Below, piece by piece: positions 57,209-64,000 of a stretch of DNA of 64,000 nucleotides. Under the pieces are notes generated by a model. The model saw only the letters and a list, made by a program, of their open reading frames with translations, was not told the origin of the DNA and did no database searches. Made by a program: the position numbers and the translations under genes. Position 1 is the first letter of the stretch; each line of letters begins with the position of its first letter. This stretch comes from Actinoallomurus soli. Its GTDB lineage: Bacteria; Actinomycetota; Actinomycetes; Streptosporangiales; Streptosporangiaceae. The DNA lies in contig NZ_JAMXMV010000015.1 of the NCBI RefSeq assembly GCF_024055715.1, positions 1 through 64,000 of the forward strand, written 5' to 3'.

Positions 57209-57934
57209 TCAGAAGTGGATGAAGTTCCCGACGCTGCTCGCGCTGATCGTCCGGGTGTCGTAGTTGTGCGCGCTGAGGTAGTTGTACTCCTCGACCAGGA
57301 TCGTTCCGTCGCTGTTGACCCGGGCGACGTAGGCGACGTGCCCGTACGTGCCGGTGTTCCACTGCGCGACGGCCCCGACCTTGGCGGTGTGGTCGACCCT
57401 GACCCCGGCGGCCGAGGCGGCGTTGTCCCAGTTGATGGCGTTGCCCCAGTGGACGCCCCCGTAGGAGTTGGTGAAGTCGACGCCGAGCCGCTGACGGACC
57501 CGCCACGCGGCGAACGAGACGCACTCCCGCTTGTAGAAGAGCCACGGGTCCGCTTCGCTCCACGAGTCGGACTTGTAGGGGTAGTCGTCGGTGACCGTCT
57601 GGATGCAGGGCGGTGCGACGGTGCCGTCCGAACCGGTGTAGACGTAGGCGTCCGCGACATAGCCGGCCGGACTGGTGATCTTGTCCCAGACGCTGCTGGT
57701 GCCGTACGTGCCGGTGACCGTCGTTCCGCGCGTCTGGCACGTGATGGTGACGCTGTTCCCATCGGGCACGCTGCCGGTCGCCGTGTAGCCGGTGCCCGCG
57801 CCGGAGCGCACGGTGAGTGCGACACCGCTGGTGTTGACCGTGCCGGTCGCCGCACTCGCGGCCGGCACGCCCACCAGCATGACCCCGGCCACGGTCGCCG
57901 CGACCGTCAGCCCGCCTCTCCTGATCCACGCCAT
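57209..57934 (-). CDS. Secreted SH3-CHAP cell-wall amidase/peptidase
   Basis: 241 aa from the ATG at 57934, after GAAAGGGG; the frame is open 26 codons further but that part is not signal-like. Signal peptide about 1-29 (ASAAT), a bacterial SH3-like domain (about 30-95: LTVRSGAGTGYTATG) and a CHAP domain (about 115-241) with the catalytic Cys in RECVSFAAWRV and His in GHVAYVARV. CHAP enzymes cut peptidoglycan cross-bridges or stem peptides. Probably involved in wall turnover. Confidence 0.9.
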   Translation of the reverse strand: MAWIRRGGLTVAATVAGVMLVGVPAASAATGTVNTSGVALTVRSGAGTGYTATGSVPDGNSVTITCQTRGTTVTGTYGTSSVWDKITSPAGYVADAYVYTGSDGTVAPPCIQTVTDDYPYKSDSWSEADPWLFYKRECVSFAAWRVRQRLGVDFTNSYGGVHWGNAINWDNAASAAGVRVDHTAKVGAVAQWNTGTYGHVAYVARVNSDGTILVEEYNYLSAHNYDTRTISASSVGNFIHF

Positions 57935-58060
57935 GCCCGACCCCTTTCTGACGGAAGATCCGATCAGACGGTAAGTGATCAACTGACACGCTGGAATCGG
58001 CGAATGTGACAAATTAACGGACTCCGGCTGGCAACCCGATGCCCCGGAGGAGACGGGGGC

Positions 58061-59389
58061 TCAGCCGGCGGTGAAGTGGACACCGGAGAACCCGGCGCGC
58101 CACGCGGTCACCTCGGCCGCGACCGTCTCCGGCTCGGTGTCCGGGTCGAGGCCACGCGCGATGAACGACGCCAGCACCGGCATGTCCGCCTCCGTCATGC
58201 CGAGCCGCACGATCTCGGGAGTGCCGACGCGCAGACCGTTCACGTCCCCGTCGACGGGCGCCGTCGGCAGGCCGATGCCGCAGGCCAGGAGGTTGGCCCG
58301 GCGCAGCCGGCGCGCGGCCCGCTGCCCGCCGCCGTACCGGTGGGCGAGGACCGCGAACTGGTGCGACCGGGTCGCGCCCCGGTCGGCGGCGAAGACCGGC
58401 ACGCCCAGGGCCGTGAGCTCCCCGGCGAGGCGGGCGGCGGCCGCGGCCATCGTCTCGGCGTAGGCCCGCCCGGCGGCCTTCCAGTCGAGCATGGTCACGG
58501 CCAGCGCGGCGGTCCGCCCGGCGTCGAAGTTCGCGGTCAGCCCCGGGTAGGCGATCGCGTCGAGGCGTTCGGCGAGCTCGGGGTCGTCGGTGACGATCAG
58601 GCCGCCCGCCGGGCCGCCCAGACTCTTGTACGTGCTCATGGTGATCAGGTGCGCCCCCTCGGCGAGGGGCTGGGGCCACACCCGCCCGGCGACCATGCCG
58701 CAGAGGTGGGCGGCGTCGAAGAGCAGGCGCGCGCCGACGGAGTCCGCGACCTCCCGGATGGCGGCGACGGGGTGCGGGAACAGGTTCAGGCTGCCGCCGA
58801 TCGTGATCAGCGCCGGGCGCGTCTCCTCGGCCAGCGCGCGCAGCGCGGCGACGTCCACCGTGTAGCCGTCGGCGGCCACGGGCGCCGGCACCGTGGTGAG
58901 CCCGTACAGCCCCGCCGCGCCCGGACCATGGTGGGTGACGTGGCCGCCGATGTCGGCCGGCGGCGCGATGATCGTGTCGCCGGGACGGCAGATCGCCATG
59001 AAGGCGTAGAGGTTGGCCAGCGCGCCCGAGCCGACCCGGACCTCGGCGTACCGCGCGCCGAACACCTCGGCCGCGAGCTCGGCGGCGATGATCTCGATCT
59101 GCTCGATGGCCTCCAGACCCGTCTCGTACTTGTCCCCCGGGTAGCCCAGCGAGGCCCGTGAGCCGAGCCCGGCCGCCAGCATCGCCTCGGCCCGCGGGTT
59201 CATGACGTTGGTGGCGGGATTGAGATTGATCGATTCGACGTCGTGGATGCGGTGGTTCTCGGCGACGAGCCCGTCGAGGGCGGCCAGCACGGCGGGGACG
59301 GGCCGGCTCGCGACCGACTCCGATACCTCCCGCACGCGCTCTTCGCTCGGTGCCGGGACCCAGGGGCGGGAGGCGAGGGAACGTGCCAT
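58061..59389 (-). CDS. Serine hydroxymethyltransferase-family PLP enzyme
   Basis: 442 aa from ATG 59389, 8 nt after AGGAG. Fold-type I PLP enzyme of the SHMT family: NLNPATNVMNPRAEAML, VRVGSGALANLYAF, LLFDAAHLCGMVAGRVWPQP (the Asp and His of SHMT) and the PLP lysine in MSTYKSLGGPAGGL near 255. Housekeeping GlyA has a T-T-T-H-K-T-L-R-G-P-R-G-G block here, so this is a divergent member, perhaps acting on another beta-hydroxy amino acid or on alpha-methylserine. It is divergent from a PucR-type regulator. Confidence 0.85.
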   Translation of the reverse strand: MARSLASRPWVPAPSEERVREVSESVASRPVPAVLAALDGLVAENHRIHDVESINLNPATNVMNPRAEAMLAAGLGSRASLGYPGDKYETGLEAIEQIEIIAAELAAEVFGARYAEVRVGSGALANLYAFMAICRPGDTIIAPPADIGGHVTHHGPGAAGLYGLTTVPAPVAADGYTVDVAALRALAEETRPALITIGGSLNLFPHPVAAIREVADSVGARLLFDAAHLCGMVAGRVWPQPLAEGAHLITMSTYKSLGGPAGGLIVTDDPELAERLDAIAYPGLTANFDAGRTAALAVTMLDWKAAGRAYAETMAAAAARLAGELTALGVPVFAADRGATRSHQFAVLAHRYGGGQRAARRLRRANLLACGIGLPTAPVDGDVNGLRVGTPEIVRLGMTEADMPVLASFIARGLDPDTEPETVAAEVTAWRAGFSGVHFTAG

Positions 59390-59545
59390 CGGGCGATCTC
59401 CTGGTGAACTGCGGGACGGCGGCCGCGCGAGCGGCCCGTACGCGGCGACGGTAGATCGCGGCGGCCGCGCGGCGCATCGGATGAACGCCCTGACCTGCGC
59501 ACGGTCGTTCCTACACTTGTCGGAAGACGAGCGGCGGGAGGTCCG

Positions 59546-60862
59546 GTGGAGGCGAGCGGCGGGATCCAGGCGAGGCTGGACGCGCTGGCCGCCCGCATCG
59601 GGCACGGCGTGTCCGTCGACGACCCGGAGGGCCGGCTCGTCGCCTACAGTGCGCACGAGGCCGGTGCCGACGCCGCGCGCATCGCCGCCATCCTGACCCG
59701 GCAGGTCGCCCCCGCGATCCAGGACTGGCAGAACCGGCACGGCATCGCCGAGGCGACCGGACCGGTCCGTGTCCCCGCCAACCCCGCGCTGGGGATGGCA
59801 CCACGGCTGTGCGTTCCCATCCGCGGGGACCGCCGCTGCCTCGGGTACCTGTGGGTTCTGGAGTCGGACGGGCCGCTGGACGATCCCGCGATCACCGAGG
59901 CGCTCCGCTGCGCCCATGACCTCGCCGGCGCCCTCACCCCGGGCGCCCCCGCCGACGGCGGCGTGGACGGCCTCGTCCGGCGGCTGGTCGGCGAGGACTC
60001 CGGCACCGACGTACGGGACCGGCTGGCGGCGGCCGTCCCGGCGCTGGTCGGCGCGCGGATCCAGGTGTGCGCCGCCGTGCCGTACCGGCCGGAGGACGAG
60101 AGCGTCGCCGCGCTCACCTCCGCGGACTTCCGGCGTCTCAGCGCCGGGATGTCCCGCGCGCTGCACCGACACCCCGCCTATGTCGGATCGTTCGTCGGCG
60201 CCACGCACGCGGTGGTGCTGCTCCGGCATCCGGCGGACCGCCCTCCGGCCGCGGACGCGATCCATCGGGTCGCCGAGGCCGTGGGTGGCGGGCCCACTCC
60301 GACCGGGACGCGGCTCGCGGCCGGTGGCGGGCCCACTCCGACCGGGACGCGGCTCGCGGCCGGCGGCGAGTCCCCGCGGGACGGAACGCGGCTCGCGGTC
60401 GGCGGCGGGGCCCCGCCGGACGGGACGCGGTTCGCCGTGGGCGCCAGTGAGCCGGTTCCCTTCGCCGCCGGTACGGCGCGCGCCGCGCACGCCCAGGCGC
60501 TCGCCGCGGCCGAGCTCACCGTGCTGGACCCCGCGCTGCCCGAGCCCCTGTACTGGTCCGATCTCGGGCCGTACCGCGCCCTGCTGCGGATGCCGCCGGC
60601 GGACGCCGAGGACGCGCTAGCGCCGCTCGACCGGGCCGGGGCCTCGGGCGACACGCTGACGCGGACCCTGGAGACCTACCTCGACCTGGGCTGCGACGCC
60701 CAGCGCACGGCCGCCCGGCTGCGGCTGCACCGGACCAGCCTGTACTACCGGCTGGGCCGGATCGCCGACCTCCTCGGCGCCGACCTCGGGGACGGGCTCG
60801 TACGGCTGGACCTGCATCTCGCGCTGAAGAGCCGCCGCCTCGCCCGCCGCACGCTCACCTGA
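59546..60862 (+). CDS. PucR/CdaR-type transcriptional regulator with internal repeat expansion
   Basis: 438 aa, GTG start after GGGAGG. An N-terminal sensor region (about 1-135, GAF-like: PRLCVPIRGDRRCLGYLWVL), a GGDEF-like middle and a C-terminal PucR helix-turn-helix (about 370-430: LETYLDLGCDAQRTAARLRL, RTSLYYRLGRIADLLG). In the middle, 13-residue repeats (GGGPTPTGTRLAA and variants) are inserted where family members have one copy of the sequence leading to FAVGASEPV. It is divergent from the SHMT-like gene, which is its likely target. Confidence 0.88.
   Translation: MEASGGIQARLDALAARIGHGVSVDDPEGRLVAYSAHEAGADAARIAAILTRQVAPAIQDWQNRHGIAEATGPVRVPANPALGMAPRLCVPIRGDRRCLGYLWVLESDGPLDDPAITEALRCAHDLAGALTPGAPADGGVDGLVRRLVGEDSGTDVRDRLAAAVPALVGARIQVCAAVPYRPEDESVAALTSADFRRLSAGMSRALHRHPAYVGSFVGATHAVVLLRHPADRPPAADAIHRVAEAVGGGPTPTGTRLAAGGGPTPTGTRLAAGGESPRDGTRLAVGGGAPPDGTRFAVGASEPVPFAAGTARAAHAQALAAAELTVLDPALPEPLYWSDLGPYRALLRMPPADAEDALAPLDRAGASGDTLTRTLETYLDLGCDAQRTAARLRLHRTSLYYRLGRIADLLGADLGDGLVRLDLHLALKSRRLARRTLT
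60284..60439 (+). repeat. In-frame 39-bp minisatellite, four copies
   Basis: Units at 60284-60322, 60323-60361, 60362-60400 and 60401-60439 encode GGGPTPTGTRLAA twice (identical at DNA level), then GGESPRDGTRLAV and GGGAPPDGTRFAV. The two identical units point to a recent duplication; the last is the ancestral-looking one. Confidence 0.95.
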
Positions 60863-60889
60863 CCCCTGAGGGCGCGCCCCGGCGGCCGG

Positions 60890-61873
60890 TCAGGCGGGGC
60901 GGCGCCAGGGGCCGGTCGGCGCCACGGGCCGCTGGTCGCGCGCCACGGCGGCGCGGTGCTCGCGGGGGCTGACGCCGCGGACCCGTTTGAACGCGGCGCT
61001 CAGCGCGAACGGGCTGCCGTAGCCGACCCGCTCGGCCACCTGGCCGATGGTGAGACCGGGGTCGCGCAGCAGGTCGGCGGCGAGCGCGAGACGCCAGGCG
61101 GTCAGGTAGGCCATCGGGGGCTCGCCGACGAGCGCGGTGAACCGGCGGGCCAGGGCCGCCCACGAGACGTTGGTGGCGGCGGCCAGCCCCGCCACCGTCC
61201 ACGGGCGCTCCGGGGCGTCGTGCAGGAGCCGCAGGGCCGCGCCGACGACCGGGTCGCTCTGGGCGCGGTACCAGGGCGGCGGGTCCGCCTCGGGCCGGGA
61301 GAACCACGTGCGCAGGGCGGCCACCAGCAGCAGGTCGAGGAGCCGGTCCAGGACGGCGTCCTGGCCGGGCTCCTCCTTGACGACCTCAGCGGCGAGCAGG
61401 GGAACGAGCGGGCCGTCCCACGCGTCGTGCCGCAGGACGATCAGCGGGGGCAGCGCGTCCAGCAGCGGACGGCAGATCTCGCTGAGCACCTGGTAGGTGC
61501 CGGTGACCAGCACCGCGGCGCCTTCGGCCGCGTTCCCCCAGGTGCGGACGCCGAGCTCCCCCAGGTCCGAGAGCTCACCGCCGTCCGGGGTGGTGCAGCG
61601 CTGGCCGGGATGGATGACCGCCTGCGGGGCCGTGGCCGGGTCGTCGGCGAAGGTGTACGGGTCGGGGCCGCGCAGGATCGCGACGTCACCCGGGCCCAGC
61701 TCCGTCGCCCCGCCGCCCTCGGGGATCACCCAGGCCGTGCCGCGCACCGTCGCCACGAGCGTGAGCGGCGCCTCGTCCCGCACGCGCAGCGACCAGGGCG
61801 GCACGAGGGAGGAGCGGAGCAGGAAGGCCCCCTGCGCCCGGGGCCCGTTGAGGAGCCCGGCCACGATGTCCAT
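60890..61873 (-). CDS. AraC-family regulator with cupin sensor
   Basis: 327 aa from ATG 61873 (an in-frame ATG seven codons upstream is possible). The N-terminal part is the AraC_binding_2/cupin type (about 20-180: GTAWVIPEGGGATELGPGDVAIL). Two helix-turn-helices are C-terminal (about 215-315: WTVAGLAAATNVSWAALARRF, GLTIGQVAERVGYGSPFALSAAFKRVRGVSPREHR). Divergent from the DUF1772 gene, which it probably controls. Confidence 0.92.
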   Translation of the reverse strand: MDIVAGLLNGPRAQGAFLLRSSLVPPWSLRVRDEAPLTLVATVRGTAWVIPEGGGATELGPGDVAILRGPDPYTFADDPATAPQAVIHPGQRCTTPDGGELSDLGELGVRTWGNAAEGAAVLVTGTYQVLSEICRPLLDALPPLIVLRHDAWDGPLVPLLAAEVVKEEPGQDAVLDRLLDLLLVAALRTWFSRPEADPPPWYRAQSDPVVGAALRLLHDAPERPWTVAGLAAATNVSWAALARRFTALVGEPPMAYLTAWRLALAADLLRDPGLTIGQVAERVGYGSPFALSAAFKRVRGVSPREHRAAVARDQRPVAPTGPWRRPA

Positions 61874-61953
61874 GCCGCGACTGTAGACGAACACGTATGA
61901 ATCAGAGAGCTTCGGCCATGGGAAGTCTCACACGGAGGCCATTGAATCGAGCC

Positions 61954-62730
61954 ATGACCCAGAAGAGCCTCCAAACCGCCCTCCTCATGGCGGCGACCGT
62001 CACGACCGGCCTCATGGCCGGCCTGTTCGCCGCGTTCGCGTACGCGGTCATGCCCGGGCTGCGCGACAGCTCCGACCGCTCGTTCGTCGAGGTGATGCAG
62101 AACGTCAACAGGGCGATCCTCAACGGCTGGTTCATGTCCTGCTTCGTCGGCTCGCTGATCCTCCTGATCGGCGCGGCCCTGCTGGCCTGGCGCGGGCACG
62201 GACGGCAGGCCCTCCCCTGGATCGTCGCCGCCCTGGTGTTCTACCTGCTGATGTTCCTCATCACCAGCGGGGTGAACGTCCCGCTGAACGACCGGCTCGC
62301 CAGGGCCGGCGACCCCCGTCACATCGCCGGCCTCGCCGCCGTACGGCAGCGGTTCGAGGCCCGGTGGGTCACCTGGAACGTCGTGCGCGCGGTCGCGAAC
62401 CTCGCCGCCTTCGCCTGCCTCGTCTGGGCGCTGGTCGTGTACGGCGCGCACCGCGACGACGCGCGCCGCGACGGTCCGCGCGCCGCCGGTCTGCCCTCGG
62501 CCGCGACGGAGGACGCGGCCTTCACGAGCCGGTCCCGGCCCGCGACGGGTGACGTGGCCTCCGCAGGCCGGTTCCCGGCCGCGGCAGGGGACGTGGCGCG
62601 AAAGGCGGGGTACGCGGCGTCCTGGCGCCGCCCGGCGGCCGCCGGCTGTGAGAGGCTGTGCGCGGCGAGCGGACGGTCGGCCGGCGGGCGTCCCGCCGCC
62701 TCCTGCGACGCTGCGAGGAGTGGGAGTTGA
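61954..62730 (+). CDS. DUF1772 membrane protein with long disordered tail
   Basis: 258 aa from ATG 61954. Four transmembrane helices (about 5-160) with PGLRDSSDRSFVEVMQNVNRAILN and FEARWVTWNVVRAVANL match DUF1772 (anthrone-oxygenase-like) proteins, normally about 150-165 aa. About 90 extra residues follow, Ala/Arg/Gly-rich with two similar blocks (SRPATGDVASAGRFPAAAGDVA), unlikely to fold. The tail suggests loss of an original stop. Its TGA overlaps the TTG start of the next gene. Confidence 0.8.
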   Translation: MTQKSLQTALLMAATVTTGLMAGLFAAFAYAVMPGLRDSSDRSFVEVMQNVNRAILNGWFMSCFVGSLILLIGAALLAWRGHGRQALPWIVAALVFYLLMFLITSGVNVPLNDRLARAGDPRHIAGLAAVRQRFEARWVTWNVVRAVANLAAFACLVWALVVYGAHRDDARRDGPRAAGLPSAATEDAAFTSRSRPATGDVASAGRFPAAAGDVARKAGYAASWRRPAAAGCERLCAASGRSAGGRPAASCDAARSGS

Positions 62731-63365
62731 CCGGTACGGCGCACGACTTCCTGGCCGTGGCCCGTTCGGCGGCGGGTCTGCTGCGCGACCCGGCGGTGGC
62801 CGCCCGGTGGACCGGGCCGAGCGCGCTCCCGGAGTTCCGGGTGAGCGGTCTCGCCGGTCACCTCGCCTACCAGGTCCTCGCCATCCCGCGGATCCTGGCG
62901 CGGCCGGTCCCGCACGAGCCGACGATCCCCCTGCTGGAGCACTACGCCCGCGTGGACTGGATCGACGCCGGCCCCGACGCCGACATCAACGTCCGCATCC
63001 GGCGGGGCGGCGAGGAGGCCGCGGCCGGCGGACCGGAGGCGCTGGCGGCGGAGGTGGACGCCGTCGTCGAAAGGTTGACCGGCGACCTCGCGTCCGCGCC
63101 GGACCGGGCGGTGCGCATCCCGTTCTGGGGGCCGTGGTCGCTGACGCTGGACGACATGCTGATCAGCCGGATGATGGAGCTGGTCGTCCACTCGGACGAC
63201 CTCGCGGTCAGCGTGGGGGTCCCGGCGCCGGCGCTCCCGGCGAGCGCCGTCGAGACGGTGGTCGACCTGCTGACCCGCCTGGCCGTGCGCCGGCACGGCC
63301 CGACCGGCGTACTGCGCGCCCTGAGCCGCGCCGAGCGGGCCCCGGCCTCGATCGCGGCGTTCTGA
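62727..63365 (+). CDS. Mycothiol-dependent maleylpyruvate isomerase-like (DinB-superfamily) protein
   Basis: 212 aa from TTG 62727 (TTGA overlap with the previous stop, GAGGAG 8 nt upstream); the frame is open further but in low-complexity sequence. The helical-bundle signatures VSGLAGHLAYQVL, DMLISRMMELVVHSDDLAVSVG (His-containing metal site) fit the mycothiol maleylpyruvate isomerase N-terminal family. Typical metal ligands are His-Glu-His; two His are evident. Members are thiol-dependent transferases or isomerases. Confidence 0.8.
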   Translation: MTGTAHDFLAVARSAAGLLRDPAVAARWTGPSALPEFRVSGLAGHLAYQVLAIPRILARPVPHEPTIPLLEHYARVDWIDAGPDADINVRIRRGGEEAAAGGPEALAAEVDAVVERLTGDLASAPDRAVRIPFWGPWSLTLDDMLISRMMELVVHSDDLAVSVGVPAPALPASAVETVVDLLTRLAVRRHGPTGVLRALSRAERAPASIAAF

Positions 63366-63402
63366 CGGCCGGGCACCGAGCCAGACCAGAGAGGAACCAC
63401 GG

Positions 63403-64000
63403 ATGGACGACGACAAGGAACTCCGGCGGCGCTTCGAGACGCTGACCACCGCGCACGTGGCGGACGCGTGCATCCGCGCCGGCCTGCCCGTGCGCTGCGC
63501 CCCCGCCGCGATGAGCGCCGTGGAGCCCGGCACCCGCCTGCTGGGCCGCGCGCGCCCCGCCCGGCACCTCGGCAGCGTGGACATCTTCCTGGAGGCGTTC
63601 GAGGGCGCGGCGCCCGGCGAGGTGCTGGTGGTCGACAACGACGGGCGTCTCGACGAGGCGTGCGTCGGCGACCTGGTCGTCCTGGAGGCCGCGGCGGCCG
63701 GGCTGACGGGCATCGTGATCTGGGGCCTGCACCGCGACACCGCCGACATCCGGGCGATCGGGCTGCCGGTCTTCAGCCTGGGGGCGATCTCCACCGGCCC
63801 GCTCAGCCTCCGCGACCGCCCGGCGGACGCGCTCACGTCGGCCACCGTCGGCGACCAGACGGTGAGCACCGAGGACCTCGTGCTCGGCGACGACGACGGC
63901 GTGCTGTTCGTCCCGGCCGCCGAGGCCGAGCGCCTCCTGACGATCGCCGAGCGCATCCGCGACACCGAGCGGACGCAGGCCGAGCGGATCCGCGCGGGCG
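63403..64000 (+). CDS. RraA-family protein (HMG/CHA aldolase-like), cut by the window end
   Basis: 199 codons are visible; the frame runs off the end of the window. GAGAGGA precedes the ATG. RraA/dimethylmenaquinone-methyltransferase-like fold: TAHVADACIRAGLP, VVDNDGRLDEACVGDLVVLEAAAAGLTGIVIWGLHRDTADIRAIGLPVFSLG (described as positions 75-127), in which G-x-x-x-D/E...R-D is the aldolase-type active-site pattern. True RraA inhibits RNase E; the R-D motif favours 4-hydroxy-4-methyl-2-oxoglutarate aldolase activity. Confidence 0.85.
   Translation, partial: MDDDKELRRRFETLTTAHVADACIRAGLPVRCAPAAMSAVEPGTRLLGRARPARHLGSVDIFLEAFEGAAPGEVLVVDNDGRLDEACVGDLVVLEAAAAGLTGIVIWGLHRDTADIRAIGLPVFSLGAISTGPLSLRDRPADALTSATVGDQTVSTEDLVLGDDDGVLFVPAAEAERLLTIAERIRDTERTQAERIRAG

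Noticed and set aside
1-64000. tRNA, rRNA, CRISPR, insertion sequence or prophage genes
   Set aside because: Reading through the window showed no cloverleaf-like sequence with CCA-proximal features, no spaced repeat array and no transposase, integrase or phage structural motif.

Overview
The window is high-GC DNA throughout, with dense coding, many GTG starts, ATGA/GTGA start-stop overlaps and several families typical of filamentous Actinomycetota: DUF397 peptides beside an XRE/DUF5753 regulator, an ECF42-type sigma factor with a DGPF (YCII) protein, snapalysin, a mycosin-like protein, and SpoIIE/PP2C phosphatases with PAS/GAF sensors. It looks like chromosome of a Streptosporangiales/Thermomonosporaceae-type actinomycete. 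That placement rests on gene content and style only; there is no rRNA or other phylogenetic marker. No tRNA, rRNA, CRISPR array, transposase or prophage gene was seen.

Layout. 1-5.2 kb: a secreted GH76 enzyme, then a leftward operon of a PP2C phosphatase and a stand-alone B12-binding protein that carries the CarH photoreceptor motif W-x9-E-H. 5.2-10.0 kb: TDT-family transporter, alpha/beta hydrolase and a giant LuxR regulator. 10.2-13.3 kb: two-component system, PepSY protein and a divergent anchored protein, joined by 11-bp-phased operator repeats. 13.3-18.2 kb: acetyl- and acyltransferases, SulP transporter, USP and two DUF202 membrane proteins. 18.4-27.4 kb: a secreted beta-helix protein, a disulfide oxidoreductase, GH20 and a six-module GH87 enzyme; with GH76 these suit attack on fungal walls. 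27.4-30.1 kb: DGPF protein, an ECF42 sigma factor ruined by an internal deletion, and an MFS exporter with a matching ECF42-type promoter. 30.1-34.3 kb: DedA, two APH-family kinases, a HicA-like toxin and decayed sequence. 34.3-36.4 kb: a WhiJ-like regulatory locus around an AT-rich divergent promoter.

36.9-41.6 kb: a cupin-type XRE repressor divergent from ureohydrolase, GABA aminotransferase and succinate-semialdehyde dehydrogenase genes, together a plausible route from 4-guanidinobutyrate to succinate. 41.8-43.9 kb: two tandem paralogues with an HTH and an unrecognised C-terminal domain. 44.1-51.1 kb: Orn/Lys/Arg decarboxylase, a second sensor phosphatase, a TPR protein and an SDR. 51.2-53.0 kb: a 5'-decayed gene coupled to a mycosin-like subtilase that has lost all three catalytic residues. 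53.1-57.9 kb: snapalysin, an orphan response regulator, a TetR/TetX-like pair sharing CGAACATGTTCG operators, ArsC and a CHAP-domain wall protein. 58.0-64.0 kb: an SHMT-family enzyme divergent from a PucR-type regulator with an expanding minisatellite, an AraC regulator, a DUF1772/maleylpyruvate-isomerase-like pair, and an RraA-family gene cut by the window end.

The best candidates for new biology are the phosphatase/B12-photosensor operon, the triply inactivated subtilase, the tandem HTH paralogues, and the intact ECF42-type promoters left beside a broken ECF42 gene.
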